From positions 57,348,584 to 57,412,583 of the forward strand of contig CM062296.1 of NCBI GenBank assembly GCA_031216915.1: a DNA stretch of 64,000 nt, read 5' to 3'. Numbering within the stretch: position 1 is the first letter of the stretch; each line of letters begins with the position of its first letter. Below, in pieces: positions 1 to 10,870 of the stretch. A program made the translations under genes and the position numbers. A model generated the notes under the pieces. It had not been told where the DNA came from, did not search any database, and saw nothing but the letters and a program-made list of their open reading frames with translations. The DNA comes from Pictodentalium vernedei (Eukaryota > Mollusca > Scaphopoda > Dentaliida > Dentaliidae).

Positions 1-285
1 TGTAATTGTTCAAATCGTCTATGTTGTAACTCCCCTTGGGAATTCGAATCTCCAACCAATCCGTTCCGTCGGAATACTTGAACGAGTTATTCTTTTCGGT
101 GACGTTGGGAAAGGAATAATAAGTCTCCAGATTCACCAACGCCATCTTTTCTCTCTATTCAATTCGATGGAAGGTTCGAATTTCGTAGTGAATCGAGTCG
201 AATCGCCACTCAGCACGATTTGAATGGATTGTTTCGCAGCCGTATTCTCGGCTATCCGTTCTAACAATTCTCCATGTTCGAACAT
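1..285 (-). pseudogene. Penton-like minor capsid protein, 5' part (Polinton A)
   Basis: The start codon is at 283-285 and the reading continues off the left edge. The sequence is near-identical to the first part of the penton-like gene at 12229 in Polinton B (start MFEHGELLERI). The family forms the single jelly-roll vertex protein of Polinton/adintovirus virions. Compared with the B copy, 7 bases are missing near position 148, which shifts the frame about 45 codons in, so this copy is broken. The rest of the gene is outside the window. Confidence 0.8.
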
Positions 286-333
286 TATATTTAATTTTAT
301 TTTTTTATTCAAAACTAATTATTTGAAGATTTA

Positions 334-1167
334 TTATTTTTCTAATTTTTTTTTATTTTCACGCTCTATCTTATTATTATCATTGGAAACATAAAACTTG
401 TCGAATCCGCACCGATATTTTCTGTGATTAAATTCACTTGACAAATCGATCACGACGAAATTGTGAAGTCCACCATCCCAAACCCTCTTGCAGAATCTCC
501 TGAATTCCGCAGCGCTCATGTCGTTTGCGACGTGATCGCCGTAGATGTGATTGAGATTCTTGAGATCTTGGCGAAAGAGACATAGAAAATTAGCGTTCTC
601 CCTTATCGTCTGTCTGAGCAATCGAAAATAATTCTGCGACAGGTAGAAACAGTCCACGTTGCTGTGTCGACCCCTAACGTAATACGATTCGCATCGGTTC
701 TGTCTCTCCAAAAGCAGATCGTCGAAAATCATGAGATTCTTATCTTCCGATTTCAGTTCTCTAGGATCCGGAACGTCGCTAGCGTTCTCATAAAATCGAC
801 ACTCGACGTTCGAAGATGCATTTCTCTTCATCAGCTCCGTCGCCGCGCCGTCCAAAATGGTCGAGAGTGGAGCTCCGCTCTTGTCGAATTCCTCCCTATT
901 GTCAAAGATTCTGGCTATGACGTCCTTGGGCAATCTGCGATCCATGCACTCTCGAAGCAATCTCTATTCGGGTTGAAACAAGATCTTGCCAAACACGAAC
1001 AATCTGTCGTAATCCAACCAGTCGGGTCGGCACAACAGATTCATCAACAGATTGGTCTTTCCACAATTCGATTTTCCCACTATCAAACCTCTTATGCTCT
1101 TGGGAAAGAACTCGTTATTCGACCTCTTGGTCGCGTCGTCGTTCCAAGACATATCTTTAATGTTCAT
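334..1167 (-). pseudogene. Genome-packaging ATPase (FtsK/HerA, A32-like), Polinton A
   Basis: This is the A copy of the virion DNA-packaging ATPase. The Walker A loop (GKSNCGKT) lies near the N-terminus and the Walker B strand (LMIFDDLL) near residue 140. The likely start is the Met at 1152 (MSWND), because the extra upstream Met at 1167 is absent from the B copy. An in-frame TAG at 961-963 splits the gene where the B copy has a sense codon. The C-terminal part after the stop is otherwise open down to 334 and is the better preserved 3' half of the two copies. The family acts in the infected cell, translocating the genome into the procapsid. Confidence 0.88.
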
Positions 1168-1266
1168 CTTTGTTTTTATTCTGTTTGTTATTTTAGATTC
1201 TTTTCAAACACAAATTTTTTTATGTTTTTTTCAAACTCTGTTTTTAATGTTATTATTATTATTTAT

Positions 1267-1647
1267 TTATATCGCACCGTCGCGAGTTCTCTTCAATCCG
1301 GATCCACTCATCATTTTGGCTAAATCTTGTATGGGCACCACAGCATCCTTAAAATCTTTCCAACTTTTCGGCGTTCGCTCTAACGCAGCTCGCTTCGCCG
1401 GCGGACTGATCTACTTGTCGATCAACGCGTCGGCTGCCCTCTTGCCAGCCACAGAAGCTATCCTACCACTGGCTTCGGAAGCGGCTTTCTTACCAGCATC
1501 CAAAGCCGTCTTCTTACCGACCTCAAACGCGGTCGATGCGAGTTTTCTACCCGCATTGCTCGTGAACGCTCGCATTATAGAATCAACGATGCCAGAACTG
1601 CCTTGAACGTAAGTTCTGACGTATCCCCTGTTCTTTATCACCAACAT
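1267..1647 (-). pseudogene. Small basic Polinton protein (A copy of 10871-11251)
   Basis: This is the homologue of the 126-residue protein at 10871-11251, starting MLVIKNRGYV. The middle is an alanine- and lysine-rich amphipathic stretch (GKKAASEASGRIASVAGKR), and the tail is basic. A TAG replaces a sense codon after about 78 residues (at 1411-1413), and the remaining codons are open to 1267. The function is not established. Size, basic charge and position beside the ATPase suggest a virion core or minor capsid component, which is inference only. Confidence 0.7.
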
Positions 1648-1816
1648 ATTTTATTTTTATAATATATTTTGTGTTCTTTTTCACTGGTAAATCGTTTTGT
1701 CGTTTTTAAATACTTTTATTATTCTAGTGTAAGAATTTACTGTTTTATTTTTGTTTGTTTGTTTGTTTGTTTCTCTCTCTACTTATTATATACACATCAA
1801 TCCTTCAATTCGTTCA

Positions 1817-2664
1817 TCAGCCTTTTAACAATTCGTCAGATATAGCAACTATCTGATTATCTAATCCCGTGTTACCAGACCGTCTGCTCGCCATCAACAA
1901 ACTCAATCTCTGAGACAGAGCGTCGGAATCGCTCGGAAGAAAAGTGGTTTTCACCCCTTTGCCAGTCACCGATTCGACGAACTATCCCATATGGGTTTCA
2001 GCACTTTCGTCCACTTGTAACCTCTGTTGGCTTTGGGTCTCGTCTCTCTGGCATCGTTATTTCTCTTCATGGCGTGGGTCTGGACCAGAATGCCTCCGTA
2101 ATTGTCGAAATCCTGTTCCGTGTAATCGCCAGGCTTGTCGTAAAGGAGCAATCTCCGCAGACCATCGGTCAATTCGTATCTATTCGAACCGACGATCAAT
2201 TCATCATCCCCAATATCCACTTCCGTATCACCTACAAAAATCCTTCCCTCCAAATCCTTATAAAATCCATACGACTGATCTCTCTTACCGCCATCATCAT
2301 CGGACGATGCGACACTACTAGTGGTGATAGTCGAAGCCGTATCGGTGTCGCTCTCGCTCATATCTGTTTGAATTTCCGTGGGAACGCAATCCGGTGTAGA
2401 TTGAACGGAATACCGATTTCCAAAACTAGGAGGCAACGAACCCATTCTCAAAGAACTCTCCTTTATGGGTCTCAATTCTTCGACTATCTCCTTCCTGCTT
2501 CGCTCTTGACCCTCCGTCACGGGTTTAAATATTTTTGTGGCTTCGCGTTTAAGTTCCATCTCACCGAGACGTCTGCTCCTGTCAGCAGACTGAATGCCCT
2601 TCTTAGCACGTTCATACTGGTCTAAAATTAAATCTCGGCGTCTAGGATCCATCTGTAAAAACAT
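1817..2664 (-). pseudogene. Conserved Polinton protein of unknown function, first gene from terminus (A copy)
   Basis: This homologue of 9821-10723 starts MFLQMDPRRRD. It has a charged helical N-terminal part, an acidic Ser/Thr/Asp-rich middle, and a compact C-terminal part (FVGDTEVDIGDDEL, then LLLYDKPGDYTEQDF) typical of a protein family carried by many Polintons. A short deletion near 1985 shifts the frame relative to the B copy. The last about 50 residues are readable in another frame down to the TGA at 1817-1819. No enzymatic motif is visible. Confidence 0.75.
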
Positions 2665-3880
2665 CTTTCGTTTTTAATTGTTTTTATTATTTTCAAAATT
2701 AAATGTTTAATTATATTTTTTATGTTTTAAGTAATAAAAAAACTCTTTCCGTCTTAATATATAATAATCTGAAAATATTCACATCTCAACTGACTGTGTT
2801 AATTGAAGTTTGAAAAAATACGTTTAAACAGTACATGACAAACCGGTTTCTGATTTAACGCATTTTGACAGTAGTTTTTACATTTGTCAAAAGATTTTTC
2901 ATTCACACATCAATTCACTGAGTGTTGAATTAAGAGAGAATCCTTTTGATGACTGCGATTGCTATCATGAATATATTAAAAATTTTACCACTCAAAACCT
3001 AATTGAGCAGAAAATGCGTTTTAAACATTCCGATAAGTGTTTGAACGAACGCATAACAGTCAATCTCTCTCAATCAAGGCAAAACACAAATATCTATTAC
3101 AGATCATCTCTTTCGAACAAAAAACCCTCAAAATTCATTTTCTATCCGTCCCATCAAGAGAAAACAGGAATGTCTATAATACAGACCATATTCATAATCG
3201 ACTCTTTTGAACAAAAAAACCTCATTCACTCATTACGATAACATGTGTTAGTTTTTTTTAATTCAGGAAGACGTGACTGGATTCGCGAAGTTCCAACACA
3301 CCGACGACAACAACACTCTTCGTTCAGATCGAGTTTTTTACGAGAATCGAGCGATCCGATCGCTCGATCAGCTGAGTTTTTGAGAATTTCTCATAGTGGA
3401 GGAATTCCCCTAATAATGTCATAAATGGGAGAAAAAAACCCCACCGCCTCAAAACAATTGCGGGTTCTGAATCATCTGTCTCAACACAATTGCGGGTTCT
3501 GAATCGCTGATCTAGAGTCCCCAAAACTGTTTTTTGATGATGACCCAGAATTTTTTGCTTTTGCTCGCGTTCGCCAACGATGGACCGATGGTCTGATCTG
3601 CGATGGGAACGTCGACGAAAAATTACGTACAAGATACAAGCGAAGATGTACGATTTCACCCTTTTTTTAAAAACGCGCGTTAACCACGAGTATTTGAACG
3701 TTAAACGTGCGATCTAGAAGTCACAACTGTACATGGGGGGGGGGGGGGATTCAAGATCATGTACAGTTTTGTGAACAAGCGTGTGATTAAACACTGAATT
3801 CCACGTTGGTGAACGCATCGTGAACGTATGTTGTACACGTACATGTACAAGTGATAGTAGATCGGCCTTTATTACCTACT
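2665..3880. repeat. Non-coding terminal and sub-terminal region of Polinton A
   Basis: About 1.2 kb between the first gene and the terminus holds no convincing gene. Bases 2700-3240 are AT-rich and align in pieces with the inverted 9340-9820 of Polinton B (for example the AACCGGTTTCTGATTTAACG region). The stretch around 3220-3290 matches the inverted end of the window (63940-64000), including ACGATAACATGTGTTAG. A run of 14 G lies at about 3736. The outer bases contain GTACATGTAC-type palindromes as in the other Polinton ends. How much of it is inverted repeat cannot be told because the other end is outside. Confidence 0.75.
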
Positions 3881-4468
3881 GACCTGTGAAGTACAGAATA
3901 CGTTTTGATGAAACAATCTTGCAGCATGTTCAAGTTGAGTATTTGATAAGCAGAAAACAACTCAAACAGATTTGTTGTGAATTGTGCTGAAAATGACGCC
4001 CTGTTGACTGTAAAAACAGCGACGATTTTGCCTTTAAATTCAGCAAATGTTCCATACCGAATCCCCGACACAATAGTGACTCACAATGTTCACCCACATC
4101 ATTTGTCCTGCTAAGCCCTTTAAAGTTCCTCATAACCATGGTTCAGAAAAAAACATAGAAAAAAAACGTCAGAGAAAAACGTCGCAACGCTGCCCATACC
4201 AATATCGCGCCGTGTCAATCAGCACGGTAACTCCTCACAATACACGACGTTTGATGACTTGGAAGTGGTTACGCGGTGACTGTAGTCACAGCGTAACAGC
4301 TTTCATTTCATCAAACATCATGGTGCTTGCCTTGCACGAAGCTATTAGCACCGTATCAGTTTTGGAATAATAAGGAAACCATATTGTAAATTTTAAATTT
4401 GTATTGCCACGACAACAGGTGTATATCGTCAAAACATTCATGTTTTACGGACCTCAAGGTGCATTTTG
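3881..4468. other. Flanking DNA between Polinton A and the LINE
   Basis: The first six bases, GACCTG, are the probable target duplication of Polinton A. Short open frames exist on the minus strand (3787-4139) but run across the Polinton boundary or lack any recognisable family, so no gene is called. Confidence 0.5.
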
Positions 4469-4680
4469 TAACCCTTTACCTAACACGAAAATCAGACGAC
4501 ACATGCAAATAAAACTCTTGAATAACTAATTATTTTGACTTTTTGCGTCGAAACACCATAGTTTCTGGTCCTTCACGAAAGGTCATAAGCTCTGGTTTTG
4601 AGACATAAAATGAAAATTGAATGGTGATTCTTGTGAATCGCGCTGGTCGGTTATGGCCGTTACGTTGAGTAAAGGGTTAA
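4469..4680. repeat. TTAA-ended foldback MITE, diverged copy
   Basis: It starts TAACCCTTTACCTAAC and ends GAGTAAAGGGTTAA, the same ends as the family seen best at 33518-33760 and 35971-36208. The internal GACACATGCA...CTTGAATAAC segment is shared. The central palindrome is degraded, so this is an old copy. Confidence 0.75.
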
Positions 4681-4925
4681 AACGCGATCGACGATTGCAA
4701 GGCTTCGGGTAATTGAAAACCTTCGAGAAAATATGTTGTTCTTCACTGTTTATTTATAGTAACTTCCACCCCCTCCGAGATTACAGCGAATGAGACATTT
4801 TTCCACATGTGGCCAATAAATTTCAAGCAATCCAGTTGTACAGAGAAAAGTGATCGAAAAGCATTTTTTTTTCTCAGTGTTGGGCGGATTAGCCAATTTG
4901 GTCAGTAAATGATTAACGGAAGCCA

Positions 4926-5904
4926 ATGAACCTCGGTCCCCTGAAAGTTGGTTATAGCAACATCCAGGGTCTCCACCGGAATGTAAGTGAAATTGCTACA
5001 TTGATCGAGGCAGAGGAGTTTGATGTCATGGGCTTAAGCGAGACGTGGGTAAGACACGAGGAACGGGTAGACCAAGTAAGCGGGTGTGTGTGTGGATAGG
5101 TGTAGGGCGAACGGAAGGCCAGAAAAAGGGGGAGGGGTAGGTATGTACATTAAAGAGGATTTAAAACCGTCGCTGATCACAGATCTGGAAGATATCATCA
5201 CCTCGGCTGAGGTGTCAAAAGAAATTGGATGGGTAAAGTTCAGTCTGAGAAACAAAAGTATTGCCCTTGGGATTGTGTACTGTGCGGTGGAGGGAAGTAA
5301 ACCCGAGTGGAATGACTCGATATACTCAACACTAAGGTCCAATATCACTGAACTAGAAAACAGGGGGCTCGGTATAATTCTGATGGTCGACTTTAATGGG
5401 CACATAGGTGATAAGTAAGAAGGCATAGAGGGTGGGGACAAAAAAGTCAACAGGAATGGAAGGAATCTGTTGAACTTCACAAATGAGCTCGGTCTGAAGA
5501 TTCTGAACAGGGACGCTAGATGTAAGGGGAAATGGACCTGGGAGAGACACGACAGAAAATCAATAATTGACTACATTCTCACAGATTTGAATTTATGGAG
5601 GGAGGTGATAGGGGTAGAAGTGGATGATGAGGGCAAAATGGAGTTGGATAGTGATCACAACTTGATTACAGTGACAATGAGGGCCAAAAACCTAGAGAAA
5701 AGGAAAGGAAGCTTCAAGGAGGTTTGGGAACTCAAAAAGGATGCCGACTGGGCGAAGTTCGAAGAAAAACTGAAACCAAAGCTTGCAGCCGTACACAAGG
5801 GGGGCAATGTCCAGAAGATGGCCGACGCCATAGTTGCGAGCCTAGTGGAGGCAGGGAAGGAAAGTGTAGGAAAGATTAGGGTGCCAACACGGGAACTTGG
5901 GTAG
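4926..5904 (+). pseudogene. LINE endonuclease domain (EEP/AP-endonuclease)
   Basis: The reading begins MNLGPLKVGYSNIQGL and contains the expected endonuclease signatures in order: the N-terminal asparagine strand (YSNIQG), the glutamate strand (DVMGLSETW), the central strand (IILMVDFNGH, with D-x-N), and the terminal Ser-Asp-His (LDSDHNLI). It nicks target DNA for target-primed reverse transcription. Breaks seen: a frameshift near 5083, an in-frame TAA at 5416-5418 and a TAG at 5902-5904. The region 5905-6180 continues as linker, with an expanded G run at about 6117-6150. Confidence 0.85.
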
Positions 5905-6179
5905 AGAGTGAACGAAGAACTGAAAAGGGCCATAAAGTTTAGAAAAAGCTAAATGTGCTGCATACAGGTGAAGTAGAAACCTTAAGGGGGTGGAAAGCAA
6001 TGAGGCCATGGTAGCAAAGGAAGAATACCAACAAGCACGAAATAAAGTAAACAAGATTAAAGACGACAACCGGAGAGTACGAAATAGCAGTCTTATAAGG
6101 ACGATAAGAACGACAGGGGGGGGGGGGGGGGGGGGGGTGGGGGGGGTGGGGGTCGAGTTCAAGCGTATTTTGGAAATGG

Positions 6180-7435
6180 GTGAACAAGCGTAACAAAGTG
6201 AATAACCCAAAGAGCATTAAAGTAGATGGCAGAGTTAGAGAAGAGCGAGATCAAATCGCATTAGAACTAGTCAAACACTGGGAAAAGGTAAACGATAAGC
6301 GATGGGGCATGGGGAACCCACCAGAGTGTCCGAACCAGGTCGAGGAAAATCTATCGGACTTCGTGTGCAGGGAAATCAAAAGTGAGGAGGTGCGAAGGGT
6401 GATCTCAAAATTGAGGAATGGAAAAGCGGGAGGGATGGACGAAATTCCTAACGAGTTTATTAAAAAAGGGGGAGAGGAACTCCTGGAAAGCCTAACTGCC
6501 CTATTCAATTTAGGCATAGAAAAACAAGAGGTCCCAAAGGAGTGGATGAAAAGTAAGGTGACATTTATTCACAAAAAGGGGGAAAAAGACGTCTTGGATA
6601 ACTATCGAGGGATCTCTGTCAGCAGCAGCATTGGAAAAGTCTTTTGTAAAGTCCTGTATGGGAGATTAGAGGAGGTGATTGAAGAGAAGGGTTTTTTGGG
6701 AGAAATCCAGAATGGCTTCAGGAAGGGAAAGAGAGTCACTGACCATCTTTTCACGCTATCCCAAATGATAGAATCCGCGAAAGCAAAAAAGAAAAAGATG
6801 TTCATGGCCTTTTTGGATGTTAAAAAGGCATACGATAGGGTATGGAGGGAGGGTATGTGGCGCAAGCTGGAGGCTATGGGCTTGGGGGCGAGTTTGTTGG
6901 GATTATAAAAGCATTATATAAATATGTACAGCGTGAACTTAGCCTGGGAAACATTACAACAAAACGTGTGCCTATGGAGATAGGCCTAAAACAGGGGTGT
7001 ATCTTTTCGCCAATTATTTTTGCATTGTACATCAAAGGTTTAGGAGATGAACTCCTGCATAGCGACGAGGGGGTTGCAGTTGGTGACCTGAAGATCCCAG
7101 GGCTATTTTTTGCAGACGATATGGTGCTAGTGTCAGAAAGCGAAGAGGGGCTAGCGATGATGCTGGGAATTGTTGGAAAATATGGGGGCAAATGGAGACT
7201 CGAACTTAATGAAAGCAATTGCAAAGTTATACCCGTGGGCCGCAAAGTGGACCCCACTCGAAGGTGGAGAGTGGGGGAGTTGTTCTGCATTCCGGAAGGT
7301 AGAAGTAGGCTTCTTAGTGTAGGAGAGACTAGTGACTATGAGTACCTGGGGGTAAATATAAACAACACAGGAAGAGGCATCTACCGAAACCACACAAATA
7401 AATTGATTCTGAAGGGGAAGCGAATCCTTAACTAA
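6180..7435 (+). pseudogene. LINE reverse transcriptase domain
   Basis: The reverse transcriptase fingers and palm are clear: KGEKDVLDNYRGIS, then FLDVKKAYDRVWR (motif A), LKQGCIFSPIIFALYI (motif B) and FADDMVLVSE (motif C with the catalytic Asp pair). The two parts lie in different frames and are joined by a frameshift near 6870-6905. Motif C is intact, but the reading ends in a TAA at 7433-7435. This enzyme would copy the element RNA at the nicked target. The copy cannot make the full protein. Confidence 0.9.
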
Positions 7436-7495
7436 ATGAAACTTATAGGGAGAAACAGTTTCAATAAGGTTTTCGTGGGGTAAACCATTTGGGAA

Positions 7496-8189
7496 ATGGT
7501 GGGTTTGCCAAGTATAACATACGGTACGGAAGTTGTACCCCTAAACCAGACAGCCGTTAAGAGCTTGGAAATCCTGCAGAACGATGCAGGCCGATGGATA
7601 ACAGGCTCGAGTAATGCCACAGCGTTAGAAGCAATCAGTGGTGAGCATGGGTGGATGAGGATCCAGGACATGATAGACCTATTGAAACTCGGTTATCTTA
7701 ATTATTTGGTAAATCTCCCGATAGCCGATGGTGTAAAGTAATGTTCCTGAGAACTTTCAACTCAAATATCAAGACGGGGTGGATGGTCCAAGTGAGGGAG
7801 CTAGTAGAAAACTACTCATTGGAGATCTCGGGCCTTGACGTTGGGGCAAACCAGGGCAAAAAGATCGTCAGAGAAAGGGTCATGGAGTATTGTAACCGTA
7901 ATTGGCGAGAGAGGGTCAAATCAAAGAGATCTTTGGGGGGCCTGCGTGATAAAGAGAAGCCTGGTTTTGAAGAGTACCTTGATGGCACCTTTGGGGGTCA
8001 CTGTTGTTCAAGCTGAGGTCGCGGTCCCTGGAGCTGAGGGGAAAAATTGGGAAAAACAGTGAAAAGGAGTGCCAGGTGTGTAACTTGGGCGTGGTGGTGA
8101 CCCTGGAACACTTTCTTATAGAATGCCCAAAATACCAGTCTAAAAAAACAAGATTCACGGAGAAGTGGTATTGGAGAATGAAGGACATG
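7496..8189 (+). pseudogene. LINE C-terminal region with zinc-knuckle motif
   Basis: After the polymerase core come pieces typical of the LINE C-terminus: LPSITYGTEVV... (thumb/connection) and, in the last piece from 8004, CQVCNLGVVVTLEHFLIEC, a Cys-x2-Cys...His...Cys zinc-binding signature. Frameshifts occur near 7740 and 8005. The frame runs into the target site GACATG (8184-8189), where Polinton B is inserted. Confidence 0.8.
8184..8189 (+). repeat. Target-site duplication of Polinton B, left
   Basis: GACATG directly precedes the AGT terminus of Polinton B and is repeated exactly at 26434-26439. Polintons make 6-bp duplications. Confidence 0.95.
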
Positions 8190-8668
8190 AGTAGGTAATA
8201 AATGCCGATTCCAGGCCACATGTACAAGATTTCGTACATGTACACGTACATCGATGTACACCTCCATAGGATTTAGTGTTAAAATCGTGTACAGATACAC
8301 GATTTGTCGTTTTTTATGGTGGCCTAGAATCGGCTTTGCGATTCTACACCATTGTATTCTATATACGGAGTGAAAAAATGTATGAAATTTTAAGAAAAAT
8401 GAGGTGGATTGTCTGCTACAGAATCAGCAAATGAGTTTCCCCATAGGATTCAGTGTTAAAATCGCGAGCAAAAAACGTGTTGTCGATTCTGTAGCAGCGT
8501 CGAAAAGTGGTTTGCCGATTCTGGGCCATCCCTGTCTGTACACGATTTTAACACCGAATCCCTATGGAGGCGTACACGGAAATCCATTTGCGGATTTTAC
8601 ATCAAAAATCGACTCGTGTACGGTACACGGAAAAGAGGTGGCTCCGAACTGGCAAACCCACTGCCACG
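8190..8668 (+). repeat. Left terminal inverted repeat of Polinton B
   Basis: It begins AGTAGGTAATAAATGCCG and pairs with 25953-26433. It contains repeated small modules: GTACATGTAC palindromes, GCCGATTCTGGGCC-like units in both orientations, and the block CCATAGGATT(T/C)AGTGTTAA, which occurs twice forward (8257, 8439) and once inverted (about 8545). The inverted modules could fold into a hairpin inside the repeat. The likely roles, by analogy, are integrase binding and protein-primed replication origin. Confidence 0.95.
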
Positions 8669-9340
8669 ATGAGAGTAAAAACTGACACTCATGTTTTTGT
8701 TGTGATTGAATGAAGGTTTTCGTTCAAAAGGGTCGACTAGAAATATGAGTGTCAGTTTTTTTTTGGTTTCTGGCGTGAATGAAAGGTTTTCATTCAAAAG
8801 AGTCGACTATAAAATATGATCTGTAAAAATAGACATTCATGTTTTGTTTCAATGCAACGAAAAAAAAAATGAGTTTAGAAAAATTAGAAAAAAAAATCAG
8901 AGGTAAAAAATCGTTTGTTCGCGTTTTGTCACTGTTAATTTTGTGAAGTAAATTTTAACAAAATACTTCATGGAATGTTTCATCAAATTGACAATCATGT
9001 TTTTGTTGTGGTGTGAATGAAGGTTTTCGTTCAAAAGAGTCGACTATAAATATGAGTGTCAGGTTTAAAAGAGTTGCGTGAATGAAAGGCTTTTGTTCAA
9101 AAGAGTCGACTATAAAGTATGATCTGTAAAAATAGACATTCATGTTTTGTTTCAATGCAACGAAAAAAAATTGAGTTTAGAAACAATTAGAAAAAATCAG
9201 AGGTAAAAATCGTTTGTTCACGTTTTGTCACTGTTAATTTTGTGAAGTAATCTTAGTAAACACTTTATGGAATGTTTGATGAAATTGACACTCATGTTTT
9301 TGTTGTGGTGTGAATGAAGGTTTTCGTTTTTAATGGATCG
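8669..9340 (+). promoter_or_regulatory. Sub-terminal direct repeats with TATA-like motifs
   Basis: A unit of about 300 bp is repeated a little over twice (starts near 8683, 8987 and 9283). It contains GACACTCATGTTTTTGTTGTG, then GGTTTTCGTTCAAAAGAGTC, GTCGACTATAAATATGA, and a second half with GACATTCATGTTTTGTTTC. The block AAAAG(A/G)GTCGACTA followed by a TATA-like string appears four times. No gene is seen. The repeated TATA-like blocks near the terminus could be promoters or enhancer-like binding arrays, which is inferred from form only. Confidence 0.6.
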
Positions 9341-9820
9341 TTTTAATAATGGATAAAAAAACGCATTTTTCCACTCAATTAGGTTTAAGTTTTAAATTTT
9401 TAATATATTCATGATAATGATCGGAGATGTGAATGAATTCTTTTAACGTTAAATTAGAAAACCGGTTTCTTTTAGGTGCTAACATTTTTTTAACTGTCTT
9501 CAAAGGTTCTCTCTTAATTCGACATTGAGTGAATGGTTTGATATATGAATGGAAATTCCTTTTAACAAACGTAAATTACTCTCAAATGCGTTAAATCAGA
9601 AACCGGTTTGTCATGTGCTTAAACTTTTTCAAACTTTTCAAGTTATCCCAATTCAATCAATACTAAGTTAAGATATGAATTTTTTAGTTATTATATTAAA
9701 GATAGAAGATTTTTTATTAACTTAAAACATAAAAAAAATAATTATACATTTAATTTTGAAAATAATAAAATAACTCACATTAGCATACTCAAAGGAACAT
9801 TAAGAATTAAAAAATGAAAA
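9341..9820. other. AT-rich leader before the first gene of Polinton B
   Basis: No gene is seen. Parts match Polinton A 2700-3240 inverted (for example GAGTTAAATCAGAAACCGG-like and TCTCTTAATTC blocks), so the sequence was inherited with the element rather than being host DNA. Confidence 0.6.
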
Positions 9821-10723
9821 ATGTTTTTACAGATGGATGCTAAACGTCGAGATCAAATTTTAGGCGAATATGAACGTGTCAAGAAGAGCATTCAATCGGC
9901 TGACAGAAGCAGACGTCTCGGAGAGATGGAACTCAGACGCGAAATCACAAAAATATTTAGACCCATGACGGATGTTCAAGAGCGAAGCAAGAAGGAGATA
10001 GTCGAAGAATTGAGACCCATAAAAGAGAGTTCTTTGAGAATGGGTTCATTGCCCGGTAGTTTTGCAAATCGGTATTCCTTTCAATCTACACCGGATTACG
10101 TTCCCACGGGGATTCAAACTGACGTGAGGGAGAGCGACGATACAGCTTCGACTATCACCACTGATAGCGACGCATCGTCCGAGGATGGCGGTAAGAGAGA
10201 TCTGTTGTATGGATTTTATAAGGATTCTGAGGGCAGAACTTTTGTTGGCGACACAGAAGTGGAAATAGATGATGATGAATTAACCGTCGGCTCGAATAGG
10301 AACGAATTAACTTCTGGACTGCGCAAATTGCTCCTTTACAACAAGCCTAGTGATTACACGGAACAGGATTTCGACAATTACGGCGACATTCTGGTTCAGA
10401 CCCACGCCATGAAGAGAAATAACGATGCCAGAGAGACGAGACCCAAAGCCAACAGAGGTTACAAGTGGATGAAAATAGTGAAACCCATATGGGATACGAA
10501 TAAGAAGTTCGTCGAATTGGTGACTGGCAAAGGGGTGAAAACCACTTTTCTACCGAGCGATTCTGACGCTCTGTCTCAGAAATGAGATTGTTGATGGCGA
10601 GTAGACGCGCTGGTAACACAGGGTTAGATAATGAGATAGTTACTGTATGTGACGAATTGTTAAGACAGAAGGTTTTGAATAAAAACCATTATAAAAGGCC
10701 GATGAACGAATTGAAGGATTGAT
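9821..10723 (+). pseudogene. Conserved Polinton protein of unknown function (first gene, B copy)
   Basis: The start MFLQMDAKRRDQIL is conserved with Polinton A. Residues about 1-70 are charged and probably helical. Residues about 85-130 are acidic and Ser/Thr-rich. From about 135 there is a compact domain (GFYKDSEGRTFVGDTEVEID, then LLLYNKPSDYTEQDFDNYGD, then RGYKWMKIVKPIWD) that recurs in many Polintons, where it remains unassigned. The main frame stops at 10583-10585. The expected C-terminal tail (LLMASRRAGNTGLDNEIV) is in another frame to the TGA at 10721-10723, so a small indel near 10580 breaks the gene. Its place nearest the terminus is the same in A and B. Confidence 0.75.
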
Positions 10724-10870
10724 GTATATATAATAAGTAGAGAGAAACAAACAAACAAACAAAAATATGTAAAATAAAAACAGTAAATTTTTACACTAGA
10801 ATAATAAAAGTATTTAAACAACAAAACGATTTACCAGTGAAAAAACAAAATATATTATAAAAATAAAAAT
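10724..10870. other. AT-rich spacer
   Basis: A short intergenic spacer including five GTTT/AAAC units (AAACAAACAAAC); the same spacer is present inverted in Polinton A at about 1650-1800. It is probably leader or terminator for the flanking genes. Confidence 0.4.

Larger units (their letters stand above)
1..3880 (-). mobile_element. Polinton A, partial (terminus at 3880)
   Basis: This is one end of a Polinton/Maverick element whose genes point left and continue off the window. The gene order read from the terminus (unassigned conserved protein, small basic protein, packaging ATPase, penton-like protein) is the same as at the start of Polinton B, in opposite orientation. The terminus, read inward on the minus strand, starts AGTAGGTAATAAA, identical to the first 13 bases of Polinton B. 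The next outside bases are GACCTG (3881-3886), the likely 6-bp target duplication; its partner lies outside the window. Coding sequences are close to those of Polinton B, but each of the four visible genes carries a break. The sub-terminal part differs from B and resembles the Polinton end at the right edge of the window. Confidence 0.9.
4926..8189 (+). mobile_element. Non-LTR retrotransposon (APE-type LINE), 5' and main part
   Basis: This degenerate LINE encodes an apurinic-type endonuclease, a reverse transcriptase and a C-terminal zinc-knuckle region in one broken open reading frame. It is interrupted at 8189 by Polinton B and continues at 26440. The 5' limit is uncertain; the first clear coding codon is the ATG at 4926, and 4681-4925 may be 5' untranslated sequence. 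The 3' end carries short TTA repeats rather than poly-A, as in several CR1/L2-like groups. The clade cannot be fixed by eye. Confidence 0.9.

Noticed and set aside
3787-4139. Host exon beside Polinton A
   Set aside because: The open frames cross the Polinton boundary or show no recognisable family; the CAGGTC at the junction that looks like a splice donor is explained by the target duplication.
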